The position numbers were made by a program, and so were the translations under genes. 64,000 nt of DNA from Paragonimus westermani. Its lineage: Eukaryota > Platyhelminthes > Trematoda > Plagiorchiida > Troglotrematidae. The notes under the pieces are model-generated. The model was not told the origin of the DNA. It did not search any database and saw only the letters and a program-made list of their open reading frames with translations. The stretch lies in the NCBI GenBank assembly GCA_008508345.1, contig QNGE01000834.1:1-64000 (forward strand), given 5' to 3'. Positions 10,945 through 48,068 of this stretch are shown here, in pieces; position 1 is the stretch's first letter; each line of letters begins with the position of its first letter.

Positions 10945-12588
10945 GTCTATATTTATTATCGGTGTAAAAGACGTGGGAGAGTATGTGAAAGTGTTCGACG
11001 TGTTCAGTAGGTTAATTCTTGACAGCTTCAGTGATTTAGTTTTCGCGATAGCTGTCACAAGTCACGAGTTGATGTGGTCAGACGAAGTGCCTGTCGTTTT
11101 GTGAGCCCTTTTGAGTGAGGACACAACCACCTCTTAATTCTCCGGTATATTAGTCCCATTTTACAAACGGAAGACTCGCCTTCAGTGGAGCGAACGTCTC
11201 TTGGGGTCTGCTGCAATATTGTACACTAACTGCTGATATTCAGCAGCATGTGAGTCGTATTTATGGCAAGTTTTTCACAACCCTTGACGTCAGAAACATT
11301 CGGCGTAGGCTGATGTCTTCAACGTCAACTGAGTTTGTTGCGTAACGTTCGTTACTGGACATCACACTACCTTACGGAGGCGCCCTCCCAGGTGAACTCG
11401 GAAGGCGTCTTGCGTGATATTCAGGATGATAGCGACGGATACACACACATCTGCTTTGCGTAGTGAAGACCACTTCGGCCATTTAAACGTGTTTGCATGA
11501 GGCGAATGCGGACGCCACACATGGGGCAAGTAGGCACAGTTATATCGCATAACGTTTCTCGATACTTCTCAAGCTTGAAGTTATATCAATTTTAGGTTAC
11601 AGATGGTATGGGACGTGGCCGATCACTAATGTACGGGTGAGTTCGTAATGAGAAGTGTGCCACACTCCATAGGCTGTTTGATGCTCTCTTTAAGGTATGA
11701 TGGGAAAGCGCATAGTAGCAAAGACGTTTGTGATGAACAAAATGGAGGCAAATGGAGCAGATTGGAGCAGTCCTTGTCCTGTACACCTGCAACATGGATT
11801 TGAAAGGCGAGCGAACTACGGGTGTAAGCGTCGTGAAGTGAAGTTCGGCTTGCACGTACTCGTACATTCTTTGACGAATGATCACGTTCTCCAGATATCT
11901 GTTCCACAAGCATCTGAAAAAACGGACCGGACGATTGCACTTTGAAAAAATGGCTAAATGTATGGTTATGGGCTCTACAGTTATCACCTGGAACATTGCA
12001 GCTGCGTGTGTAACATGATGGCGACGCTTTCGTTGGGGATAGCATGCACGCACATGAGGGTGTCACTTTTACCGCCCCATGAAGCATCCTTGCACCCACA
12101 TTTTTCCAGTGTCACGCAAGCATTTCGTTTGTAAAAGTCGAGTTCCCACTCATGATGGCTGGTTAGCAAAATATAGCTTGCCGACTGGAACTTCGGTTGG
12201 CCAGTAACTCCAGCTACTCGTTGTAGCCAACTTCAGGTGTCAGCATAAAAAGCCACATCATTCACAGGAAAACTCCATGGCTGCACCCGTCGCTTGCTGA
12301 TGACCACCCTAAACAGCATCATTGCCCTCGCCAGCAAAACAGTGGAACGTAAAATGACCGGTCTGTATTTCTCCGACTTCTCCGTTAGCCTTTCCGAAAG
12401 CAATAAGAAACTTAGGTGGATGAAGAAGCCTTATTCAGAGTTATCTTGTGAATATTGCGGTGGACCCACCCAGACGATCGGTTACCGTTGTGATGCCAAT
12501 AACTTAGTATTCCACTCCTAATACATCCAGACCGCTGACGTATGTGAGTGTCCGTTCTGTGGCAAGCTCCTCCAAACTCAGTCATCAG
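10945..12588 (+). pseudogene. MULE-transposase-like gene with SWIM zinc finger, copy 2, heavily decayed
   Basis: Short blocks in the same order as the copy at 2.0-4.3 kb show a second member of the family. They include CKRRGRVCESVRRV (about 10960-11000), YGKFFTTLDVRNIRRR (about 11260-11310), a GVLRDIQDD / YTHICFA block (about 11405-11460), NADATHG (Asp codon 11511-11513), VTDGMGRGRSLMYG (about 11598-11640) and TFVMNKM (Asn codon 11736-11738 where copy 1 has the second Asp). Then FERRANYGCKRREV (about 11798-11840), a C-S-C / C-T-H SWIM-like run (about 12000-12050), WLAKYSLP (about 12155-12185) and a C-terminal Cys/His cluster SCEYCGGP ... CPFCGKL (about 12445-12575). The segment with the catalytic Glu is deleted around 11760-11800. 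Many stops interrupt the frame. Both copies end at a CAG|GT donor, here at 12589. Confidence 0.75.
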
Positions 12589-15500
12589 GTGGGTGCATTT
12601 TTTAATTTATTTGTCAGTTTCGACCACTTTAGCCACTGTCTTGGGCATTGCAGTGAACACGAAAATGAGGTTCTGTCCAGCACCCGTCAGACATGTCTAC
12701 TCACATCTTTCGGCGGGCATTGTGCTTCCTGCACACAAACCCAAGAAAGCGGGGATCGGTATCATCTAGAGCGAGTTGCCTCTTGATACTATTGAGGAAA
12801 GCGAGTTTATTCACCGTTGTACACGTGGTTACCGATATCACACTTAGTGAACATGATAAGCACGCTGTCTGACAAACGGTTTTAACCGTCCAGAAAGACA
12901 CCAGAAACCAATCTGACCCAACGGCTATGACCACCGCCGAAGAATTCCCGAGGTATTGTGTGCTGTTTTCCCCAAAGGCTTAAATGAATCGCTAGCATCG
13001 AACTTTTTACGTGTTCGTTCTAAGGGACTTCGTTCTCAAAGTTGTGTGTTTGAGCGTGAAGTACTGTTTGGCTTTGTTCGTTGGGGTAGAACCAGTGGAT
13101 TGAGCAGTTACAATTATAAGTGCTTAAACAATGCAACTTTCAGGCAGAGAATGGTCCTCGAATTCGTTAATTTTGAGGGTAACTCTGCCAGCGTTCAACC
13201 ATACCTCGTGATTCGATGGTACTACCATCAAGTGTTTGCTTGGGTTATATTAACTGGAAACCTCCATAAGGCCACCGGGTAACATGACCGTCTTATGGTT
13301 GCTCTTCTGCAGACTCGTGGGTGTCCTTTAGTCTTCGTGGAGTTTTTGGAAACCCCCAACAGTGGTTTAGGTCGGATTCATTTTCACCTTTGGAATAACT
13401 CTGCCACGAGAAATGTAGACTTTTCACATCATTGAATGGCTAATTAACCCAAATACTACAAAGAATTACCACCTATGATCATAATCTTGACACACGATAC
13501 TACAATGGAAAACAATTGCCCCTGCATCTTGCGTTCGCAACTTTATGACTATCGTCATCCTTATGATCCAGCGACGATTTTGCCGTCTGGCGGAAACCCA
13601 AGTCACTCTGTTTTACCGGAATCAGAATTTAACAGAGCGACATTGAATCATTTGCTATTGATTCAAGATCACACCGAGTTGCGCGCAATCCGGCGGTGCA
13701 ACAAACGCCTTTCGCATTAACCATAGGCAGGGGAGATGAGTCATCCTTGAAATGGTCCACAAGAAGGCGCTTGTAAAAGCTGCATTTAATACAGCACCAA
13801 TTTATTTGCTTACAGGACACTCGAATCTCTCACCTCGAACGTGAAAGGCCCTCAGAAATTGGGCAAACAATGTACCCACACGACAAAAATTGTCAACCAG
13901 ACACCGTACTCTAGTGGGGAACGAGAAAACGGAATTTGGCTCACTAAGACAAACGGTCATTGGTCGGGCTGAAGCAAAACGTCTGTTCGTTTATCAATAA
14001 ATGATAGAAATTACGAATTACTCAAAAAATGTAGATGAAAATGTCCAACTTTGGCACTTGGAAATCTACAGGACTCAGATTGAGTAGAAATAGAGGAGCA
14101 TGGAAGCAGTGGATGGTATATAGGAATAAAGATTGCTAGTACGGTTTGCTTAGCGATGATAACAGAACGCATGTCCACGTTTCAGCATTAATCAAACCAA
14201 GCACAGCAGTCTCGATGATAACGCACCAGACCTTATCACCATTTACATCCACTCGTATGAGCCTACATTCAAATATATTTGATTATTAGCTTTGTAAATT
14301 AACCTACTTACACAATTTTGTTAATTTTGCCCTAGCTGCAAAAAATGAAAGCGCATTTATCGTTCGCCGCTTCGGAATATTAACATAAAATGGTCCCCAG
14401 CAGCGCCAGTAAACGATTTAGGAAACCGAACACGCCACAAAATTATAATACTTTTCGTAAATTGCAACTCATATCACCTCAAAGATTACTTCAACACTTT
14501 TGTTCTACCGACAAGACTCATCTAGTTTTCCTGTCTAACTTTAAATTTCTGCATTTCATCTTACTCTAATTCAAAATGCAGCAATACTTATTCCTATGTC
14601 AAAATACCTCCTGCATTGCACTTTCGATACCTTTTCTCTCAACGTCGATCTTGCCTGTTTTCGGCCCTATCGGTTTTGTTTCAGGGTTGGGAAATTTCAC
14701 TTTCACACTACCTAATCAACACTGATCGGCTGGACCACAAATGCGCTCATCCACACGACTTCTCGTGTTACTCCTTCGAGTTTACACTAGATGCATGGGG
14801 TGGAAGTAAAATCGCTGATGACGCAGCACGACTGTTGTGGTGATTGTTGGGCGCCGGCATCCCTGGGCTCCGGCCATTCTGAGGAGCTAATGCAAAACGA
14901 GTCCGCCAGCAAGGTGTTCACGTCGACTGTTCATTCTGCATCACATGCGCATTCGTTTTTCATTTTATACCGACCCAAAAAATTCAGTAGTGCGCTTGCT
15001 TAATCAAGAGGTTCGGTTTCTACAGTGATTTGCGCAATTGCTGCCAAGCTATGCCTAGAGGAGTGTATGCGTATAGATATACACACATGTGAATTCTGTT
15101 TGCGTACAATAGGTCGGTTACAGCACATGAAATGCTCCACCAACTGCTCATTGGATTTGCGCTATATGACCGTTTGCGTCGTTTATATGAAATCGCCGTG
15201 TTGTCGTATACACTATGGTTAGCCGACCAGTTCTGAAATAGTCAGATCCTTAGCCCCCCTGCGGAATGTTAAAGCTCTTGGGGGACAACATTAATAGAAT
15301 ACTAAAACAACTGCGGGCTTTCAGATTATCAGTAGAATTAAGAGCTGGGAATCCGGTTAAAGTTTTCTCTTCAAATTAGTGTCAGAAAAAGAGGCGGCTA
15401 CATGACACTTTGGATTTGCATTAGAAGCATATAGAGATCAAGCTCTCCAAGCACCAGATAAGTTCCAAGGGCCATGTATCAGTAACTGCCCCATTGAAAC

Positions 15501-18343
15501 AAATGGATCAAATATGAACCAGACGAACCACTAAGTTGTCCACATTGCCTATCGATTCATCATAGATCTGATGGTTGTGGGGAAACCTCAGCGCACATCC
15601 AGTTAGTTTTCAACCCGCTGAACACCTTCGTGGCAACGGGTGTGTTAGTCACAAGGTGCCAAAGTATAGTAAAACCTTGGGTGACTAAGTTCCAAGTCGG
15701 AACAATTAAACTGCCTTGTAAATCTTCCGAATTTACAAACATCGAGACCAGCGACCGACGCAAGAGCAATGCACAGAAATTAACGAGTCTAAAGCTGATT
15801 ACAAACTGAGGTACACGTACAGGAAATAAAGGCTAATATATCCGACGGAAGGAGGTCTGTGGTGGATCGAAGTTATATAAACGGTTAAGGAACGAACATG
15901 AGACGAAAAGGAAACGAAAATTAAAAAGGCGGAGCGCGCAGCAATTTGTGAACATGGGTAGATTCAGTGTTCCATAATTTTAAGTGGAGGAATTTAAGTG
16001 GATTCAACCCGTCTGAGCCAGGAAGTCGTATTTAGATTGCACAGTGTGAATGTAAGTCTAGACGGGTTAATCTAGAGATAAACTAAGATGTACAGCAGAT
16101 TCCGCTTAATTCTGTAGCGACTAACGATCATCTAGCTCTCTTAAAATTGTCGGCCGCAACCATGTTCTTCCGTCTGTCTACCCCGTACACAAGTTTGTGT
16201 GTACGCTTGCTGTGTAAAACCTAACAAGAGCTCACTACAATTTTCTTCAGTTACGCAACTAATTGCACGCAACGAATTTATGCCTCTTTCCCAACAAGTG
16301 ATCTACTAATGACTCCTCCGAAGGTCGTTTCACTTGCATCCTTCCGAGTGTTGGTCAACGTACTCCGAGTTTCTATGCCGTCTTCGGATGATAAGATTTC
16401 GGGTACGGCTGAGTAGGCTGGAGCCTATCTAACGTTCTTTTCATATTTACTGTCGTCTGTTGCGGTTTGTCAGAGACCAAGCTGAAGATAACTACTTATC
16501 CTACTTCTTAGCACTGCTACAATTATAAGGTTAGTGGCCGAGGACCAAGTGCATGCCCACGTGTCCACCAGGCTTTCAACCGCCCGAAATTCTCTGCACA
16601 GATGACGTATAGTGGAGAAATGACAAACGGCTCGCAACCTTCAGAAGACTGTTCTATCGTCTGCATGTTTCAAACACCTAGTGGACACGTATACCTGCTG
16701 TAAGCAATGAAAATTACCAGATACGCGGTGCCGGGCGTATGCTAGAGATACGACCAGTGGGCGATGTACAGACTTTGAAATCTCTCGAAAGTGAGGGTCG
16801 CATTCCGTGAGAATTTTCACATTTTTGCCGCAGTGCAGAACCGCAGTTACTATCAAGAGAGTTTCGATTGTAAGAAAAGGAATTCTTCGTGAAGTGGCAA
16901 CTGGAAGCAGGAAGCGTGGGTCCGAATCTTTCCACACATACGACAGCCGTCATACACTCAACACACACTTCAACCGCAATATCAGCAAGGAAACCGAGGA
17001 TTCATTTTTGCAGCCATAGTGCGGCCACTGTAACAAGCTTCCTCCTCACGGTGCATTGCGGACAATGGTAATAAGGAGCTGAGGACAACGTGGTGGGTAG
17101 TAGACCACAAGAATGGTACCGTTGATCGATTTGGTGAATCAAAGTAGGCAGTCACTAATCCGTGCTAAGAGAGTCTTGGCCGTGCATTTTTAGTCTGAGC
17201 AACATTGCGTTGCATTCTACAGAAGACTGAAAGTCCCGGATGGTCGTGAGCATTGGAGATCCGTGAGTGAGGCGGATCCTAGGGCTTTCGGTTCTAACCT
17301 CGTGGAATCCAGCTGTTTGACCTGGGTACTGCCCTGCCAAGAGTGAACCAGATCTCAGTAAACACGAAGAGGTAATACAGGAGTTCACGGGCAAACAATT
17401 GGGGTTCTTGAGTTGCTGAGTTGACTAAGACACTTCGCATGCACACAGCTAAAAGTTAGGCTCACGTTTTATTCCGCAAACAGGGATATCCATTCTCCTG
17501 TCGTTGGTGCCTGGGTCATCCACGGAGGTTCCCCATTGTAGGGAACACTACGGTATTGTTGAAAGTTTTTGGCCTTGGATGTGAGGCAAACTGAACAGAA
17601 GTGGACTGGAAAAGGAGAGCGTGGTGAAGGACTTTGGGGTCATGAGTTTACCTTCCATGGGAATGGCACCAGCGAATGGAGTCGATAGAAGAGATCAGAA
17701 AACTGTTTGGAGAGTGAGAAGGTGGTTTAACGTGCACGTGCACTGAATTATCGCCTCGCGGCTATACGCAAAGCGAGAATATGAATAACTGATTGGGACC
17801 GAACCTGCATCATAAAACTGCAATATGGCTTAGCCAAGGCTAAACGACACGGGTATGCGAAAGCAGACAGGGAGTTTAAGGATCCGACTGTCGAGCGCGC
17901 AAGCAAGCCAAAAGTCCGTGTAACGCCATTAGCGTGCACAAACTGAGAAACATGCGAGCAAACAAATGCGGCAGGCAGACGGCAGAAAAAGACCCTTAGG
18001 ATTCAGTTTACAGAGTGAACCGGCAGTTTAGGACGAATTTTACACGCCGTACAGCTGGCTGACCGATATTACACCCAGTTGGCTACGTTGTCTCCTCAGT
18101 GTTTCCGGCTGAGTCCGATTCTGACATATTGAATTAGGAGAGCTAGGCTCAGAAACCCTAATCAATACATGGTGCGCTGAGGAGTCTTTATCTTAGAACC
18201 TATGTGTGAAGTGCCATGTATTTACATAGTTTATACAGTTTTGAAATGACGTCGTTTCTCTCTCGTTGTCAAAACACCAATCATTTCCACCCCGGAAGTT
18301 GGAGCGATGTAGCTGTTCAACCGTCGTATACAAAAATACCAAG
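12589..18343. other. Long intergenic stretch, nothing recognised
   Basis: Scanning both strands gives only short or low-similarity open frames, none with motifs I recognise. I see no tRNA-like boxes, tandem arrays or retrotransposon signatures. The clathrin heavy chain promoter must lie near its 3' end, but no core promoter element can be named with confidence. Confidence 0.4.
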
Positions 18344-18425
18344 GTGAGCTGATACATGGATTTTCTTGTTTTAATTGCCTAACGTGATTGGTGTCGCGCG
18401 GCCACATTTCGTTTTATCCTTGGAG
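18344..18425 (+). other. Possible 82-bp intron in the clathrin 5' UTR
   Basis: A strong donor context AAG|GTGAGC at 18341-18349 is followed by pyrimidine-rich sequence and an AG at 18424-18425, 15 bases before the clathrin start codon. A short non-coding first exon would then end at 18343. The acceptor is ordinary and could equally take a spliced leader. Only transcript data would decide. Confidence 0.3.
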
Positions 18426-18440
18426 GGCGCGCTACCGAAG

Positions 18441-44144
<25,704 letters not shown>

Positions 44145-45985
44145 ATGCGACAGAATTCAATTCTTGTGATACATTACTGGTATGTTTGTTTACTGGTAGC
44201 CAGCTGACTGCTAGTAAACCTTGCTTTCGACGTTCTTTTTTCATAGATTTCTGTTGACTCTCTACGAAATGTTTTCGAATAAGAGTTGCGGTTTAGATAC
44301 GTTGTGGATATAAAATGCTTTTCCCGGGAGCGTTACCATTTTTATATTTGAGAAAAACACGAACCATCATCATGTGGCATTTAAAATGCTAAGGCCAAAT
44401 TCCTTTTATTCCTGCCCTGTGAATATACTCATGTTTGTTCTTATATTGTCATTTTCGGATAATCCTGGTAGCGTTTATTATTGCATCAGTCCAAATAGTC
44501 AGTTTCTGCTCCAAAATTTTGGTAACCTCCTCCTCAGGACAGCCTGTGATAATGTCATCCCATGTTCCAATCATGGTGCTGTGCTGTTATGCAAATGGAT
44601 CTGCGCTTTAGACTAAGACCAAGCTCTACCCCTTTCGTAGTCATCGAAAGCCAGATGATGTCTGCAATCTGATTGGACTTGCTATAGTTTATCCAAGTGT
44701 GTCATTTAGCACGCCAGTTGTGTGCTAACGTTTAGTTCCTGTATGTTGTATTCATGTTGGGGTTTTCGGGAAATATGTTCGTTGAATCGTTGCCAATTTA
44801 ACGGTTATTTGAGATTCTGTAGGTTGATTTCACACATCCTTGATCAAGGTTTTTTAGTGACGTCATCGGGTGATCAGTTTAATCGTCCCTCCATTGTTAT
44901 CGTCAGTCAAATTAGCCAATTAAATCTGTTGAATATTCTGGGAATTATGCTTAGGCAAGACGTTTCCGTGTATTTTTTCGACCTCACTGCAACTCTGTAA
45001 GGCCACCTAGTTGTACGAATCGGACCTACTGAATTGAGTCCACCAAAACACCATACAATCAATTGACACCTGTTCGTTTCTATTGCGCTAGTGAGGAACG
45101 TCGGCAATTTAATCCTGACACAAGACCATTTCCATTTTTGCTTTTTCAGGGAAACCTAACACCTTTCACTTCGTCTATTTCACCTCGGAACCTGAATGTA
45201 ACCATCTTGCTTGCTCTTTACAAATGCGCCAATAAAAGTTAGAGTCGGGTTATTTAAGTCTCTTTTAGAGATATCTTCTGCTTCTATCACAGAGCCCTAG
45301 GTCACTTTTCACGCGGGTATGCCCCAGAGGTCCTCGTTTCTGTTAGTACTACAGGCTAGCCAATTCAGTACGTGTATTCCTTGAAACAAGTAATACGTTA
45401 TTATGCCATCAATGTGTTAGCATGCTGTCAAACGATGCTACCTATATATAACGCCGTAATTGGTAAAGTTGAATATCTTTTGCGTATGCTGACAGACAGA
45501 TCTGTGACGTACTATTGGCCCCTTTGAAGGTTTCACTATTCCTCGGAGTCTAAGTACTCTCTTTGTCGCATTGAATTCACTGTGGAAAAATAGTTGGTTC
45601 AGCCAAATGGCTTACTCAGAGATTTGTTCAACCTTAGTTGTATCCACCGCTGTGATTCATTTTCATGGTATTGGCAATCACTGTCACGTGACTCGTTAGG
45701 ATTGAAGTTAAGCAGTGGCCATCACGTAATTGGAGGATGGGCCAATGTGTGCAATTACTTCGCCACCGTCTGAGTTTGGTTGTGATGCGATGACCATGGT
45801 GAACCATACGTCTTCATCACCGTCAACTCAGCCATCTCCTGTCGATGTGCAATTAGGCAATCAGTATCTGAGTGAAAATATGCTATCAGTGAGACGTTTC
45901 CGTGTGACCTTCACTGCACGAAACCCATATTTACATTTACTTCACGGATAGCTCAGCGAGCCAATGACAATATTCACACCACTGA
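44145..45985 (+). other. Clathrin 3' UTR and downstream flank
   Basis: The first canonical AATAAA after the stop codon is at 45231-45236 (context CCAATAAAAGTTAG), which would give a 3' UTR of about 1.1 kb. No closer AATAAA was found, but flatworm transcripts often use variant signals, so the true end may be nearer. Open frames at 44374-44616 and 44722-45000 carry no recognised content. Confidence 0.35.
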
Positions 45986-45989
45986 GGTT

Positions 45990-47400
45990 GATTAGCTTTC
46001 ATTTCATCTAGCCGCTTCAGCTTCCGGCTCACAAGTCACAATTAGCCTACAGACGCTTTGGCGATTGTCTTGACTCCTGTACACGAGCTCCTCATCCTTC
46101 CACCTTGCATTTTACACCCGTCGAGTACAATGTCAAAGAGCACTTGATGTGACGGATGACTAGTCGGCATTCTTAGTACTTGACCTTATTATCCAACTCT
46201 ACGCTCACTTAGTGGTTGCTTACTCATTGGTGCCACCCAATATGGACAATCGAACACAGGCATCAACGGTCGAGTGTTTGACGGTAGTGCATTTCGTGCA
46301 CTCTCAGTAGCCGCTCCCATCGCTTTAAAGTAACGCAGCTCTTACCTTACATGCGCGATCCTTAGGCTTTGGAGAGATGTCTTAGCTTTAGACATACGGT
46401 ATTCTATTTCATTTCACGTGCTCACGCCATTGTTGGTGCAATTTCCCGAATACACAAACCGGTCCATAACTTCACGTCATTCAATCTGCCTAATCACCAC
46501 AGTCTTGCGAAAGCGCCTTGTACTTTGAGGTTGTAAGGCTCCTTCTGAATTGATTAGCAGGATGCAAAAAAGCGTCTAACATTGTCTGTGCTACTTCAAA
46601 CTTGAACTTTGACCATTTCATCGCTGCTCTCAACCTGAGCCGAAATATCAGACTAAAGCGCCAGCAGCATGTTCATTTATTTACTAGACACCCACATTTA
46701 AGCAGCTTTACAAACGTGGAATAATCCACTGAATGGAGCACACCTTTTTTAGTCGAGGAAGACAGTAACCGGTGGTAAATGTGTATATACTGTAGGATCG
46801 GCGATGAACGAAAATTGGATCAGTACGCCGTCGTCCAGCACGGATCACTGCTTGTTCTCTAACGTTTGCCTCCTGATCTACAGCGTATTGACGACATGTG
46901 GTGGATACCAGAACCGTAGTCTTGACTGGGGCCAAGCTCACACGTCTGCGGTTCTACAATGGTCCCTGACTCTCATCTTTAATATGGGAATCAATATTGA
47001 GTGCTCTCAGTACGAAAGGATTTTCTCAATCGTTCTTACTAGTTGAAACAACACAGTCGAAGCCTTTACTAATGTCTCACTATCTTCTTCGAGAAGTGTT
47101 GATGCACTGTCATCTGGATCGGCCATCCTATTGCATTTAAATGCCGAATACAGTAATATTCCTTAGGTTCGGTCGGTGAGGCACTACATTTCGGAAGCGG
47201 GAGACCAGTTAAATTGGCTTTCAGGTTGTTCTGCTCAACTGTCTAACCTTCTAAGCAATGAGTTTACCATCTGCTTCGCTGATAGTTTTACTGACAGCTT
47301 GTCATCCGAGTTCAGTCACGGTTTAGCTTGAAGAGCTTGGTAGTATTTCTCAGGTCAGAAGTGGCACCACTTCATTCACCTCCGTAATTAGCCAAGCTTC
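45990..47400 (-). mobile_element. LINE (non-LTR retrotransposon) relic, internally deleted
   Basis: In - strand order: a linker LLRRLDS ... AEQPESQFNW ... CLTDRT (about 47190-47270); RT fragments with SILIPILK and YTHLPPVTVFLD (about 46740-47000), the latter containing the first catalytic Asp (VVFLDLKxAFD in relatives); FVYSGNCTNNGVST (about 46420-46470, cf. FxYLGSxIS); CLCSIVHIGWHQ (about 46225-46265, cf. CLRSIARIWWEH); and RALFDIVLDGCKMQ (about 46100-46145). The YADD active-site block expected between the RT fragments and FVYSGN is missing, an internal deletion. Many stops. The clade (CR1- or RTE-like) is not resolved. Confidence 0.7.
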
Positions 47401-47863
47401 ACGGTAAGCATTCAGACTGTGTCTGAGTTTCTTACGAGCAACTTTTAAACTATGTGAATTGTCGGGAGACGTATTCTATCTGGCGTCTATCAGTTCCAGG
47501 GAATGTTCTGAGGTCCAATGTTTGTTTGGTTCGTGAACCACTTTCCGCATGCAGTGATGTCTGCTGCTGAATAGTCTGCGATGTTCAAGTTCGGCACTTG
47601 CTAGAATCTTCGTGGTTAGAACTGATGAGCTGACACTGTAGGTCTGACCATTTCCTCGATAGCTGGTCCTTGGTGGAGTCTTTACCCAGCTCAACATATC
47701 AGTGCGTGATTTGGAATCAAGTGTGCTCTTTAGTAAGAACGACGTCGCTGATTGTTACCATGCCACCTACAACTAACAGCCATGGGAGCTATTTGAAGTC
47801 AGGTCTGATTCGGGAAAGAGGCGCCAAGTGGAACAAAAATGTGCACGATGTCTGTAACGGAAA

Positions 47864-48068
47864 TCATCATCATCATAGACAGCAATACGTCAGTGGTTCA
47901 CACTAATCCTTAAGAAAAAGCAAACCCGATATAGGAAGAGAGAAGGAAAAAAGAAGGGGACGGTAAGGGACCCAACTACCGAAAGTAACTACGTCTATAT
48001 TCAAACATTCAATATCAAGGTGCCTACACCTTGCAAACAAACAACCGAGCTGCAAGTGAGAGTAAGTG
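47864..48068 (-). repeat. CAT-tailed dispersed repeat (family B), copy 3
   Basis: Begins (CAT)n AGACAGCAATACGTCAGTGG, then GAGAGAAGG...AGAAGGGGACGG, ACTACGTCTATATTCAAACATTC and GGTGCCTACACCTTGC, ending ACCGAGCTGCAAGTGAGAGT. The last block is also in the 55.2 kb copy, so it belongs to the element. It lies just upstream (in the LINE's - strand sense) of the LINE relic. Confidence 0.85.

Noticed and set aside
11592..12099. Two overlapping - strand open frames of 153 and 157 codons
   Set aside because: They are antisense to the second SWIM/MULE copy, whose + strand blocks are recognisable.
15550..15730. Possible further family C SINE (AAGTTCCAAGTCGG)
   Set aside because: Only the B-box-like end resembles the family; the head is not recognisable.
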